A stretch of 64,000 nucleotides of DNA from contig NC_087063.1 in assembly GCF_963678635.1 (NCBI RefSeq), positions 29,462,599 through 29,526,598 of the forward strand, in the 5' to 3' direction. The DNA is from Symsagittifera roscoffensis. Lineage: Eukaryota > Xenacoelomorpha > Acoela > Convolutidae. Every line of letters begins with the position of its first letter. Within the stretch, counting starts at the first letter, position 1. Below the pieces are notes generated by a model. That model was not told the DNA's origin, ran no database searches, and saw only the letters and a list, made by a program, of their open reading frames with translations. Below, piece by piece: positions 11,501 to 21,119 of this stretch. A program made the translations under genes and the position numbers.

Positions 11501-14500
11501 TGCTTTTTTTCTAAACCAAGTCACAAGTGCTCATTTGGTGGTACTTTTGCTATAATCACGATATGTATCTATGGAAATTCCTTAGCATGTATTCTTTACT
11601 TTATTGGTGGCTATTGGTTTCCGCTCATCGTGTGACCGTGGCACAAATGGAAGGACGTGATACCTCTAATATACTGGTCGGTGGTTCTAGGATGCAAGGA
11701 CGCGAGACTCCTTATTTAGAGATCGGATGTTTTGAATCCGACACATGCAAAAGTCTATTATTCAAGGCTTTTTTTCTACTTTTTCTCGGACAACAAGTCG
11801 ACGGGACTTCATGCCGAAAGGACTTCAGGCCGAAATTTAAACTCCAGGTCGAAATTCAAGCCGAAGAGACTTCAGGCCGAAATTGAAGCACCTCAAAACA
11901 CCCCTTAGGAATGGCATCCGTAACCTCCATCAGCCGAGTTTTGAAATAAGTAAATTATAAACATGAAAAACAAAAAGCTGGTGAAGAAAGATCATGAAAT
12001 TGAGAAATTGTACAAAACAGTTTTCAAATTAGTCATATGCCATGACTTTTTGGGATTGTGTTCGGCTTGAAGTCCCTAATTTTACGGTTCGGCTTGAATT
12101 CCCGTCTTTTTTTTCTAAACTAATTCGCAAATTTTTGTGCTGAAATTCAGTATCTATTTACAACTAAAATTCGGACGCCATTTAGTAGCATATTTCATCC
12201 GTTTCATTAATGCGCTTTCAGTACTACCTGGTATATGCTTAATAGCATGTGTGAAGGCAATTTGAGCAATGAGCATCAATTTCATGGTGCAACTGTTAAA
12301 TTCACAAGGAAACATTCACAATTGCTTGAGGGGAAAGAAGAAAAAGATAATTCTTAAATTTGTTTCGCATGTTTGCGAAGCTTAGATTCGCCTGTCATGA
12401 ATTTTCTGCATGTAGTAGTATTACTTGAAGCGTGTTTGCCTTCATTGATTTATGTGACTTTTTCAGCTAGCTTGATTACTTTTTCTAGAACTACCTGTAG
12501 ACTATGTTTTAACTAGCTGGCTGCATGATTAATAACTTTGGTTAGGTTTATGAGGACGAGTCTCTTCTGGCGGCTAGACAGGGCAGGAAGGGACTGTCAG
12601 CCAAGAGTGTGTTTGAGAACACTCCACAGGACAGCAGTGCATCCACAACCACCAACGTCAACACGCAAAATGAAGAACTAGCAGCCATAAGGGCATCCAG
12701 GTGAAGATCTGTGCTTTGAACTTTTGTTAAAGGATTTTTTTGAAATTCCAGTTTAACTAATAAGGCCTATTGAGTCAATTTCTATTTTTGAGTCAATTTC
12801 GTTTTTGTCCATCAAATCAACCATAAAACAGAAAAGAGCTATATTTTTTGTTCTCGGTGCATAGGTCTGTGTTCTAAAAAGGCGCTATTCTGATGTTTTT
12901 TTTTTTTTAAAAAAGCTCTTTCTAGAGTTTCGGCGAAGCTAAGAAAATCGAACTTGCTGTCCTAAACCTAAAAAAGAGCAAAAACTCCTCAGCACACGGA
13001 GGAGTCAAATGTGTATTTTTGTAATTGATGCAATGCAATACAGAGGCACCAACTTGAGAGCCATGTTCGAGGGGGGAGCAGCAGCTGGTGGATCGAGCGA
13101 GCAGGTGCATATTGACAACAGCCAGAGTGGAGGGACGGGGACAGGGGAAGACGAGAGTCTGGCAGCCGCCAGAGCTAGGAGGGGAGTGTCCAACAAAGCC
13201 ATGTTCGAGGTGAGTGAGAGTGCGGAGCGGAGAGTAGAGGAAAACAGGGGGACCAATAAAGAAACAAAACAGTTCAGCGGTCTGCTGATTGGTCCACTTA
13301 GGAAACATAAATTGACATCTTCAGCTGTCTTTTTTATGCTATCGTTGATGTTATCTTAGCTTCAGTTGTTTTTCTCGATGCCTGTATAAGGATTATTTTC
13401 AGCCGTGAAAGGGACTGAAAATGGTTTCATGTGCTTTAATTGAAGGATCATAAATGTCAATAATGAAATGATCAGACATAATACATGAATTGTGGATAGC
13501 AGTCATTAACTTATGAGTTATGATGAGTTATAATTTCTTAATTTTAGTCGTCCTCAGAATCGACGACGACTGTCGTTAGAACGACTAACAATGACACAGC
13601 GGGGCTGCAGGCGGGCAAGGCTAAAGATCTGCTCTCCAAATTTGAGTCTGGTTAGTCTAAACTCGTGCCGTGGTCTTCAATTCAAATTTATGGAGACATT
13701 CCTTGATTTGACAGGGTCGGTGGCAAAAAAACATTGGCGCTTTGAAACGTCTTTTCCGGTTTCTTAGTGACCATCACAACGTCCTTTGGCAACTCTATAT
13801 GACCTGAACTTAGGTTCTTAAAATACTTCATTTCATTACTGGACAGTTCGATCGGATCAAGTTTTATTACAGAAAAAAATTCGTCATAAGAAGAAACAAA
13901 TCTGTTCGATGTTTTGGAATTGTTTTTGTTCCGACCATTGAAAATGGGGAGGAGTTTTGTATTCAGGTGTTCATTTTTTTGACGCTAAAAAAACGTACCA
14001 CTAAAAATAAGTGGAATGGGGCGATTGATATATATTAAAGCCCTTTCAGTCGTGATTCGAACGACATTAAAAAATTCCGAGTGTTGAGAAAAACTGGTTT
14101 GAAATTTTTGGTCTAATTTTGAGCGAATAAGGTGAGCGAGCAGTCTAATTATGAAAGGATAACCCATGAAACTCATGGGTTATCAACAGGCTTATTATAA
14201 AAAGATAACTCATTAAAAATTTCAAAAGAATTTCTGCGAAAAAAAAATTGATTTTTTTCTTGTTATTTTTGACTAAAACGGCTGCCAGATTTGTTTTTTT
14301 TTACTGTGACTGTCGAAATTGCTTAAGTTCCATGTTTTTGTCAGATCCTTTGATCACACCACTCACAAAAAGCAAAACTAATTTGAAAAAGTTTTTTTTG
14401 TGTTTTTTATGAGTATGGTCGGAACATTTTGTGATACTTGCGCATCAACCAGTTTTGATTGTGTTTTTGTAATAAATTGTAATATATTTTCTAGTAACGA

Positions 14501-17500
14501 AGAAATTTGTTACTGGGACTTCTAGTATGCAGACAGGCGAAGTGTATAGCATTACATTTGGCGTTGTTGTGAGGCTAGGTTGACCCATTTCAGGGCAAGT
14601 AGAAACAACCTCTGATACAGAGGATGATGCCGCACAAGGAGATAAAGTGGTCGAAATTGAGGCCTGTCTCAGTCGTCCCTCTCCAAGCATGATGACTATG
14701 CTGTTCGAAGACCCAGCCAACTGGGCCAAAAAGAAACCAAACGCAACAAGACCAACTCCTCCAGTTGTACCACCTAAAAAGACCACCACCACCACGAAAC
14801 AAGAAACTACGAAAAGTAGTAGTAATAGTGGGGGTACTGTAATTACAACAAAGACCACTACCACCACGACTTCGAAAGGGTCAACCGGCAGCTCCTCCCA
14901 AATGACGGATCCTAATACACTTCAAAATGCAGACAGTGGAAATGTGACAGGCCATACACAACAGATGAATTTTACAAGGCAGACTTCAAGTGGACCTCAG
15001 CAACAGTTTTCACACCATCAGTATCATCAGGAGTTTCAGCCGGATCCCAACAGCTCCTCAATGATTTCATCATCTTCATATACGACCGGTTCTTTTTCTG
15101 GGGAAGTGTACCAGCAGCAATCACAATCCTTCTACTCGTCATCGTCGTCATCCTCGGACTATTACGACATGGAGATGAGAGGAAATAGTAATATGGAGGG
15201 AAACATGGCGGAGTTCAGTAATAACAGCAATGTGTCCCCGCATCTGTTCTACTCTATGGCCCAGCAGGGATCCCAGATGCCGGCAGATTTTAATCAGATG
15301 CAGATGCAGTACCTTGGACTGACACCCATCGAAGAGGAGGAAGGCAAGTCTGCAAGAGTGAAGTGCAATCATAGAGTGAAGTAACAGCACACAAAAATAA
15401 CAACAGTTGGAACTGACCTCTTCTAATTTGGATGATTGGAACTCCTGTTGCACCCAAAGGCTCACTACTAATTGTGTGTTGTATTGTAGAAGAATGAGAG
15501 ACTGAATTGTGTTCCTAACATCTTCATAATTCAGGTTTTTCAGAGAAGTCTACAGTCTGTCTAGTGAAAACAAGGACAGCGAGAAGAGAACAGTAGATGA
15601 ACACCCCAAAAATAACTACAGTTGGATCTGAACTTGGACTAATTTCAATTTTTCACCTGAAACAAGCCAAATCAGCCTCTAATTTAATTTCTTATGAAAA
15701 TTGTTGCACTAAAGAGAAAGATTGTTGACAAACAATCACAATTTACTCATTTCACTCGACTAACTTGAAGATATGGACTCAAACAGCTCGTGGAGGTCTC
15801 TGTAATATGCTGATTGAGTTAATCGATGACGACTCGAAATAGCGAAATGAAGTTGTTTCTTGCCACAGCTACATCGAATACTTAAACTGCAGCGCCTGTT
15901 TAACAATCATCTGCACATCAAAACTAAACTTTGGCTAGAATTTTGTGCTCAGAATTAACTAGTCGAAATTTATTTCAAATAGTATTATTGCGCTTGAGCT
16001 AATAATAAAAAACTAACTAAAGTTTAAACCAGATAAGTGTGTGATTTCTGATATTAGCTAACGGCCTTGTCTGTTGTCGTCGAATTTTTTTTGTCGTTGT
16101 GGAGAGAACGCATCGGAAGTGGATATTATAATAACAGTGGATATGCTGCTATCAAATGACTTGTTAAAATGAACTAACTATCCTGAAATTTTGTTTACTC
16201 CTTTTCATTCTCAAAAAGTTATTTGGCTCCTTAGTTATTCAGTTACTGATTTGTAACGATAAAACTGACCCAGCAATAGGAGATTTCTCTGGTAATTTAA
16301 TTCATTTTTGATTCGTCAAATGCGTTTATGTAGGTTGAATCAGTTCAATTGTAGGTCAGGTGAGCAACGGAGAGAGTGGAGGCGGAGCGAGTGCGACTGA
16401 AGCGGAGACTGTGGTGGCCAGTGGGTCTGCCAGGAGTGGCAAGGCCATGTTCGAACAAGCACACACTAATGCAAATGAATCACAGGCCACAGTCAATGGA
16501 GGAGGGGAGACAAAGCAGGAGGTTGCCCCCAAGGTCAGTTCACTACTAAAACAGTGTTTTTTTTAAGTTTCTTTTGTATGCTATTCCAGTTTTGAAGAAA
16601 TATTTAATAAAACAGAAAAAACATTTCTGAAGGAAGTGTGAATATCTCTACAGAAACTTTAGAGAAACGTTTCATTTACTCTATATCTCTCTATTTTGTA
16701 TCCTTTGCAATAAATTGCAGTGCTGATTAACACGATATAACGAACCAAAGTGGAAACACGAAACGCGTTCTCCTCAAATTGCGTTAATATTAGTTAAAAA
16801 GTGATTAAACTTAACAGAATTATAATGGTGATTTTTTGTTAGCGAAATTTAGACTCAAAATTTACCCTCAAAAAGTTCATTTCTGGCACCTTTTAGTCAA
16901 TCAAATTACGCAAAAAGTACCGTATCTTATGTAGCTAGTGTTGGGTCCTGTTTGAAAAGAAGCAGGACCCAACACTGGGACCCTCGAGAAAATCCTAGAT
17001 CCGTCCCTGACTATAATGTTTTGAACATGCATTTAATGATCTCCTGTTTTACTTTGTGCTTTGATCAGAAGTTCTCCCTCGGTCTCAATAGTCCTCTCAG
17101 TATGTCGGGCTCATTCGGAGGGAGCAATGGCCAGTTCCTTATTTTCCCCACCTCCTCCTTGACCTCCGTCCTACCGAATAGTACTCCTAATCTTCGATCC
17201 TCCCCCACTTCCCCATGCCCGCCTTCGCCCAGCCCTCTCTCCTCATCGGGGGCTGGAAAGGGGAGTTCGGTGCACACCCTAGTCGTGCCGCTGTATGACC
17301 AGGAGACGTGTAGGGTGTGTGACAAGAGAGTGTACCCTCTGGAACGGGTGGCGGTCGGCAACCAAGTGTTCCATGCACTCTGCTTCCGTTGTGCCACTTG
17401 TGATAATGTACTCAGGTACAATTGAACATGACAAACAGCAGAAACAGTTTCAATACAACCCATGAATCAGTCATCTCTATCAATTCATTTCAAGATATCA

Positions 17501-18365
17501 GATAGCCTGTAGACAACATCAAGGACAGTTACTTCATCATCAAATGAGTTGTAGAAGACCTAAAACAGATCATACTGCACCCATACGTATCTGTATATGA
17601 ATCGGGCAAAGATCCAGTTCCATTCATTCAAACTTCATTTAGATCGTAATAGTCACCCACATTCCATATTAAGTGTCAATAAACGAAGCGAAGACATTTA
17701 TTTATATCGTGTTTTTTTTTCTTTTTTTTTTGCAGAAAAGAAAGTTTTTCACGATAAAATTTGATTTTGAACGTTCAACCTCAATTCATTAGCTAAAAGG
17801 AAGGCAAATTACGCTGTCCATCATCAAAAGTTTAATTGGCGCAAAACAAACGTGAATTGACGTGAAAAAACGACATCAGTCACTTCTTTGTCGGTCTGCT
17901 TGAGTTCGTTGACACTTCCAAATGTCGGCGATAATTTTATTGTTTCGCTCGAAGCAGGCGATATTATAGATATAGACCTTCAAATATGTGATTTCTTATG
18001 ACCATTAATTCATTGAACGAACTTGAACGCTTCGAAGATTGTAACTCAGGCAGACCTGCTGTGATCCAAACGAGCATTATGATGCCTCTTCCAACATCAA
18101 TCAAAAGCTATTAGAAATGAATGTAATTATTTGTACTTGAAACGAATGTTTAATTGATTTTGTAAATAATTTTAGGACGGGTAACTTCGCTGCCTCCCAG
18201 GACCACTTCTACTGCAGCCCACATTACCAGGACTTGTTCAAACCCAAGGGCACTACCCTCTCCCAGACCATCACGAGAAATACCCTCTGGGGTCCCAGTG
18301 TGGCCAGAATGTCCAGCAAACGAAGATCAAATGCACACCCTCCCACCCCCCTCAACGTCGCTTAG
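5059..18365 (+). CDS. Gene B: multi-motif LIM protein, EPLIN/Xin-like, ten exons
   Basis: From the ATG at 5821 the exons are 5821-6064, 9002-9384, 12546-12700, 13044-13209, 13548-13650, 14594-15343, 16355-16533, 17069-17415 and 18176-18365. They total 2517 nt, exactly 839 codons with the TAG stop, and every junction keeps phase. An upstream exon 5059-5118, ending at the strong donor G/GTGAGT, would add 20 residues in phase 0. The protein has an acidic and Ser-rich N-terminal part, eleven short motifs of the form K/R-x-M-F-E or close variants, a long low-complexity Thr/Ser/Gln/Pro region, a Ser/Pro linker and one C-terminal LIM domain. The LIM family match suggests a cytoskeletal, actin-linked protein. 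The short motifs may bind actin or another filament partner, but that is inference. The gene lies 1.8 kb after gene A, another LIM gene of the same type, pointing to tandem duplication. Confidence 0.85.
5821..6064 (+). CDS. Gene B exon 2: acidic region with two short motifs
   Basis: The exon opens with an in-frame ATG directly after AAAG and ends GCAG/GTGAGG in phase 1. It encodes 81 residues and one base. It carries an acidic run (HEDEDDE), then LKSRFES and a divergent LKNQWAN, the first two members of the motif series. The ATG at its very start means translation could also begin here from an alternative promoter. Confidence 0.8.
6265..6615 (+). repeat. Dispersed repeat R1, copy 2
   Basis: Closest in sequence to the copy at 10040-10400, sharing the phrases AAGTTCAGTGCATTTCTATT and ATCAGATTTCCCAGCGAAA. 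It stands in intron 2 of gene B, shortly before an inverted-repeat element. Confidence 0.6.
6810..7327. mobile_element. Miniature inverted-repeat element, GTTCCGAC family
   Basis: The left end reads GTTACGACCAT and the right end ATGGTCGGAAC, an imperfect terminal inverted repeat about 518 bp apart. It is homologous along its length to 13928-14424: both carry a phrase near AAGCCCTTTCA, a segment like GTGTCGAGAAAAAC and then GCGAATAA.GCGAGCGAG. No transposase is encoded, so it is non-autonomous. Superfamily not assigned. Confidence 0.65.
8228..8731. mobile_element. hAT-like miniature element with perfect 8-bp target duplication
   Basis: The element starts CAGGGGCGGATCTAG and ends with the inverted form AAATCCGCCCCTG. 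It is flanked on both sides by the same 8 bp, ACTCAAAT (8220-8227 and 8732-8739), the target-site length of hAT transposons. Its interior has two near-copies of a segment ending CAAAATTTTGAAAAAAA, and long G and C runs near both ends. It encodes no transposase. The intact duplication suggests a fairly recent insertion into intron 2 of gene B. Short minus-strand frames inside it are not genes. Confidence 0.85.
9002..9384 (+). CDS. Gene B exon 3: three short motifs
   Basis: Acceptor GTTTAG, donor CAA/GTAAGA. The two leading bases complete a Val codon with the phase-1 base of exon 2. It encodes about 128 residues with LRAQFDK, VKSMFEG and SKTIFQS. The last is preceded by ESLQAAMARSSIS, an early member of the longer module seen in exons 4 and 5. 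Confidence 0.85.
10040..10400 (+). repeat. Dispersed repeat R1, copy 3
   Basis: Shares long phrases with the copies at 160, 6265 and 20515, including AAAAGGAAGGCAAACTCCAC and ATCAGATTTCCCAGCGAAA. It ends shortly before the 201-bp tandem duplication at 10500, which may have arisen within its 3' part. Confidence 0.6.
10500..10901 (+). repeat. Perfect-looking 201-bp tandem duplication
   Basis: Two adjacent units, 10500-10700 and 10701-10901, appear identical by eye, each beginning GCAAGCGCTATCAAATTGG and ending CAAATTCATTT. The lack of differences implies a very recent duplication or an assembly artefact. It lies in intron 3 of gene B and has no coding content. Confidence 0.9.
11800..12106. mobile_element. 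Small inverted-repeat element with CGGCTTGAAGTCCC-type motifs
   Basis: The left end, GACGGGACTTCATGCCGAA, is the near reverse complement of the right end, TTCGGCTTGAATTCCCGTC. Inside each arm the ACTTCAGGCCGAA phrase recurs, so the ends are made of short tandem units. Total length is about 307 bp and no protein is encoded. Non-autonomous DNA transposon, superfamily unknown. Confidence 0.65.
12546..12700 (+). CDS. Gene B exon 4: AKSVFEN motif and paired module heads
   Basis: Acceptor GGTTAG, donor CCAG/GTGAAG, 155 nt, phase 0 to phase 2. It carries ESLLAARQGRKGLSAKSVFE and ends with EELAAIRASR, the head of a module completed in exon 5. The intron therefore splits a repeat unit at the same place in its pattern, which suggests exon duplication. 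Confidence 0.85.
13044..13209 (+). CDS. Gene B exon 5: two MFE motifs
   Basis: Acceptor ATACAG, donor GAG/GTGAGT, 166 nt. It starts by finishing an Arg codon and continues GTNLRAMFEGG, then a Gly/Ser linker, then ESLAAARARRGVSNKAMFE. This last is the cleanest copy of the module. Reading on past the donor gives only a short frame that ends in the intron. Confidence 0.85.
13548..13650 (+). CDS. Gene B exon 6: LLSKFES motif
   Basis: Acceptor ATTTTAG, donor TCTG/GTTAGT, 103 nt, phase 0 to phase 1. It encodes a Ser/Thr-rich start, then GLQAGKAKDLLSKFES, a divergent motif similar to LKSRFES in exon 2. Too short to be seen as an open frame on its own; the phase fit with both neighbours supports it. 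Confidence 0.8.
13928..14424. mobile_element. Miniature inverted-repeat element, GTTCCGAC family
   Basis: Ends GTTCCGACCAT and ATGGTCGGAAC form a perfect 11-bp terminal inverted repeat. It is homologous to 6810-7327. It sits in intron 6 of gene B, ending about 170 bp before exon 7. No coding capacity. Confidence 0.75.
14594..15384 (+). CDS. Gene B exon 7: long low-complexity exon with alternative end
   Basis: Acceptor ATTTCAG. The frame starts in phase 1 and runs to a TAA at 15382. It encodes an acidic start, MTMLFEDPANW (a divergent motif), a Pro stretch, Thr runs, then a Ser/Gln/Tyr/Met-rich disordered region ending IEEEEG. For the long form the exon ends at 15343 at a GC donor. If that donor is not used, 13 further codons lead to the stop and a short protein of about 613 residues (from the 5821 start) without the LIM domain. 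Confidence 0.85.
15344..15349 (+). promoter_or_regulatory. Non-canonical GC splice donor GCAAGT
   Basis: The sequence GAAG/GCAAGT is the exact consensus known for GC-AG introns. It leaves the frame in phase 1, which the next exon at 16355 needs, and the whole gene stays in frame only with this junction. GC donors are weaker than GT and are often used alternatively. Skipping it leads to the stop at 15382. Confidence 0.75.
15385..16354. other. 3' untranslated region of the short form, intron 7 of the long form
   Basis: No coding exon. The stretch ends with CAATTGTAG before exon 8. It contains an AATAAA at 16004 that could end the short transcript. Confidence 0.6.
16004..16009 (+). terminator. 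Candidate polyadenylation signal for short form of gene B
   Basis: AATAAA lies 620 bp after the stop at 15382, inside intron 7 of the long form. In an AT-rich region this hexamer can occur by chance, so the support is its placement relative to the read-through stop. Confidence 0.4.
16355..16533 (+). CDS. Gene B exon 8: GKAMFEQ motif
   Basis: Acceptor TTGTAG, donor AAG/GTCAGT, 179 nt, phase 1 to phase 0. It encodes a Gly/Ser/Glu-rich start, then SARSGKAMFEQAH, the last of the series, then a Lys-bearing end EVAPK. It is included only if the GC donor of exon 7 is used. Confidence 0.8.
16937..17010. mobile_element. Perfect hairpin and hAT-like terminal remnant
   Basis: A 14-bp perfect inverted repeat, AGTGTTGGGTCCTG (16937-16950) and its complement (16963-16976), has a 12-nt loop. 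It is followed by CTCGAGAAAATCCTAGATCC and GTCCCTGA, the right terminus of the hAT-like family seen at 8228. It lies 60 bp before exon 9 of gene B. Confidence 0.6.
17069..17415 (+). CDS. Gene B exon 9: Ser/Pro linker and first half of LIM domain
   Basis: Acceptor TGATCAG, donor CTCAG/GTACAA, 347 nt, phase 0 to phase 2. It encodes a Ser/Pro-rich linker and then ETCRVCDKRVYPLERV, followed by VFHALCFRCATC. The first C pair and the His are 17 residues apart, as is usual in LIM domains. The intron splits the LIM domain just after VLR, the same place as in gene A (after VLS). Confidence 0.9.
17416..18175. other. Gene B intron 9
   Basis: A 760-bp intron with GTACAA and TTTTAG ends. A fragment of repeat R1 (about 17735-17905) lies inside. 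No other feature seen. Confidence 0.7.
18176..18365 (+). CDS. Gene B exon 10: second half of LIM domain and C-terminus
   Basis: Acceptor TTTTAG, stop TAG at 18363. It completes an Arg codon and encodes TGNFAASQDHFYCSPHYQDL, then FKPKG, giving the last zinc ligands C-x2-H and the tail typical of the EPLIN-type LIM. About 40 basic and polar residues follow, ending TPLNVA. Codon use is GC-richer than the surrounding DNA, as expected for a constrained exon. Confidence 0.9.
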
Positions 18366-18481
18366 ATTCTTCTCCCGTCTTGTTGAAATTAAACCCGCTT
18401 CTGTGCACAACCACCGGATGAGATACTTTTCAGATTATCTTGCTAGACTCACCTGAAAAGGAAACGTATGGTACTGTCGTA

Positions 18482-18487
18482 AAATAA
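18482..18487 (+). terminator. Polyadenylation signal of gene B
   Basis: AATAAA stands 117 bp after the TAG stop of the LIM exon, a normal 3' untranslated length for a compact invertebrate gene end. A second copy lies at 18831. Confidence 0.55.
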
Positions 18488-20514
18488 AACTGACATATTG
18501 CTAAGTATTAATAGTTTGTTTGTTTATTACTATCATCCGGTCCTTATTTGACATTAAAGAACTTTTCGATGAAGTCGTAAAATAAGTGAATGAAGCCAAC
18601 TTGTTTCATGAAAACTTATCTATTGATCGTCCTTAAATTGCCTTCTGTTTTGAGCTATTTTTCACCATTTGTTACAAGTTGCCTTATAATAATAAATGAT
18701 AGCGGTTATAAAGTTTGATGGTTTGTTCATGATGTCAAGTTCGTTTGCCAATGTCATGTCATTAATGTATGACTTATCCTTATCAGCTTAAGTTGGTATT
18801 TGTAAAGGTACATTCAATATCTTTCGCAATAAATCACTCGTGTTTGTTCTCTATTCGCAATTCACGCTAAGTTAAGTCAAATTCGTTGGCGCTGTTTATT
18901 TTTCATCCAAAATCTTTTATACTCTCACAACCTATTTGTAATTGATGCTTAACTGTTGTCTTCTTCTTTCGCCTCATGTTAGGTTCACGACTTTTCAACC
19001 CCCGGACCCTTCAAGTTTTCTACCCTCGCCCGTCAAGAGATGCGGTATTGTGCTTCGTCTAGATTTGCATTGAAATTCTTTCCATTAAACTCATTTGAGG
19101 TCATCGTTAGTTTGCACTTGTTTAGGCTCCTCGAACGAACGCAGTTTTATAGTTAAATTGTTTTGACGGATATTCAATCATTTCCGAGTAAAAATATGTT
19201 GTCTTGATGTTAGCAAAATGAAATCGATTTAGAAAAAGTGCTGCGTCAAAATTCAAAGATTGGATATCTCGTTAAATATCTATTTTGTTCGATATTTGTA
19301 TAATACATGAGATCTCAATAAATGACCATTGTTGCTAAGTTACGCACTTTGAAAACATTTTTGATAACCTGCAAATATAAGAAGCAACAATAGGACTGAG
19401 ATGTCATTCGTTTTTGAATTGAAATATTTGAGTGCTTCGGGCTCGGTCCGAGCTAATCTGTTTGGTATAAACTTTGTAAAAAAAAACAAATTTCCTTTCG
19501 TTGAGTAATAGTATTGAACATTTGTTGGCTTTAGTAGAGACTAGAAATCAAAGTAGAAATTATTTTTGTCATCCAGTTGCGCTTTTTATAATCATTTAAA
19601 TTATGTCTGCGCTATTTATTATGAATTAACAATTACGCTACCCTCATTTTATTCTAACCATTCAAAGTCAGTAACGTGCCCGTAGCATCGAGCAGCCTCA
19701 ACCCTTGCTACGAAATACGCTAAAACGGAAGTTTTGGACACAGTGAATAAGAGGTGTGCTAAAGTTCGTTCAAAATCTCCTGTAGCTGAACAAAACATAT
19801 GACACTTCTTTGTAGTTTTGTGTTGTTGCTAGGAATTTTACGTTTTCCGCTAAAAGAGTTCAAGTTGCTGTTTTTTTTATCTATTTAGGACCTACTTCAT
19901 CAAAAATCTGAAAAAAATTGATAAGTTCAGAAAATATTTTTTTGATGACCCACTGCTGATTTTTAAATTGTCTCTTGTTTTAAATGCCTCATTCATTTAA
20001 GCGTCATTTGCTTCAGTGAAGTTTAATTCCAGTCTCAATTAACAAGGAAGATATTGACGTGAAACAACGTGGATTGACCATTATTTTCATAAGGTTGCTG
20101 GTCACCATCATCACCGAAGCGCCTTGATTCTTAAGCAACCTAGGCCAAAATTGTGTCTGAATTTCAGTTACGAAGAATGATTTTCGAAACTGCGCACAAG
20201 TAAACAATTTTAAAACCGATTGATCCAATTTAAGCAAACGGGATTAGTTTTGTGAAGATGATCAATGTTATGAAAACTTTATGAGAGTTATGAAAGTTCT
20301 GTTGTGGTATTCTGATTTATGAGACTTGAAAAATTTTTATCAGATAACAAGAGAAGGACAGAATTTAAACCTTGATTATCAATGAGTTAATAAGATATTT
20401 TTTGCAAATACTCCGAACTGATTGCTGCTATAATTGTTCCGGAACGGAAAAGTTGTCTTGAAGATGTCATCGCGTGTCTTAATAATCGATGAACATAGAT
20501 GATACTCTTATGAA

Positions 20515-20805
20515 TCGCGATGATTTTTTATTTCATTTTTTTTCTGGAAAAGTCTTAAAACTTGTTCAGGCTCATTTATTTTTTTCGCGGTTTCGTTATA
20601 AAATCAGATCATTTCTTTTGTTAAATGGAGAGCAAACTCCACTAACGAACTGCGAAAGTATACAGGTCACAAAAAACGTGATCGACTTTAAATTCGAAGT
20701 TTTACCTAAGCATCCAGTTTTTTTTCAGATAGGGCTAATTTTATCAAAAAATGTCAATCAAATTGAAATCTAGAACATCAAAAAGCTCTAAGGCCATCTA
20801 ATTTT
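20515..20805 (+). repeat. Dispersed repeat R1, copy 4
   Basis: Shares GGAAAAGTCTTAAAACTTGT-like, GCAAACTCCACTAACGAAC-like and CTCTAAGGCCATCTA phrases with the other copies. More diverged than copies 2 and 3. Confidence 0.55.
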
Positions 20806-21119
20806 CCGAAGATTGAAAATTTTATAGGAATCAAGTCAGTGTTTCTGTTCTGTATACTTGTGTTCTTTGGCATTTTTCCAACTGTGTGGTCTTTTTTCAT
20901 TTTTTTCCGCACAAGATGAGTTGCACTTGTTCCTTTAATTTAATTTACACAATTTTGTGCACTCCAAATTATTTTGTTAGCTTAGCTTCCAACTTAGAGC
21001 AATTATTGCTGCGTAATTTTGGCCTTTTTGTTGGCACACTGTAGTAGAAAAATTTTAAAAAGCAGTTAATTTTTCCAATTCTCTCGAGCTAAACAATTTA
21101 ACGGTAATTCCTAGGCTGT

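Larger units (their letters stand above)
9385..12545. other. Gene B intron 3
   Basis: A 3.2-kb intron holding an R1 repeat, a 201-bp tandem duplication and a small inverted-repeat element. No exon is recognised. An open frame of 119 codons at 11527-11886 runs into that inverted-repeat element and looks accidental. Confidence 0.65.

Noticed and set aside
11527-11886. 119-codon frame in intron 3
   Set aside because: It runs into an inverted-repeat element and has no start context, family match or splice support.
16952-17068. Open extension upstream of exon 9
   Set aside because: It covers a hAT-like remnant, and a good acceptor at 17068 gives the phase required by exon 8.
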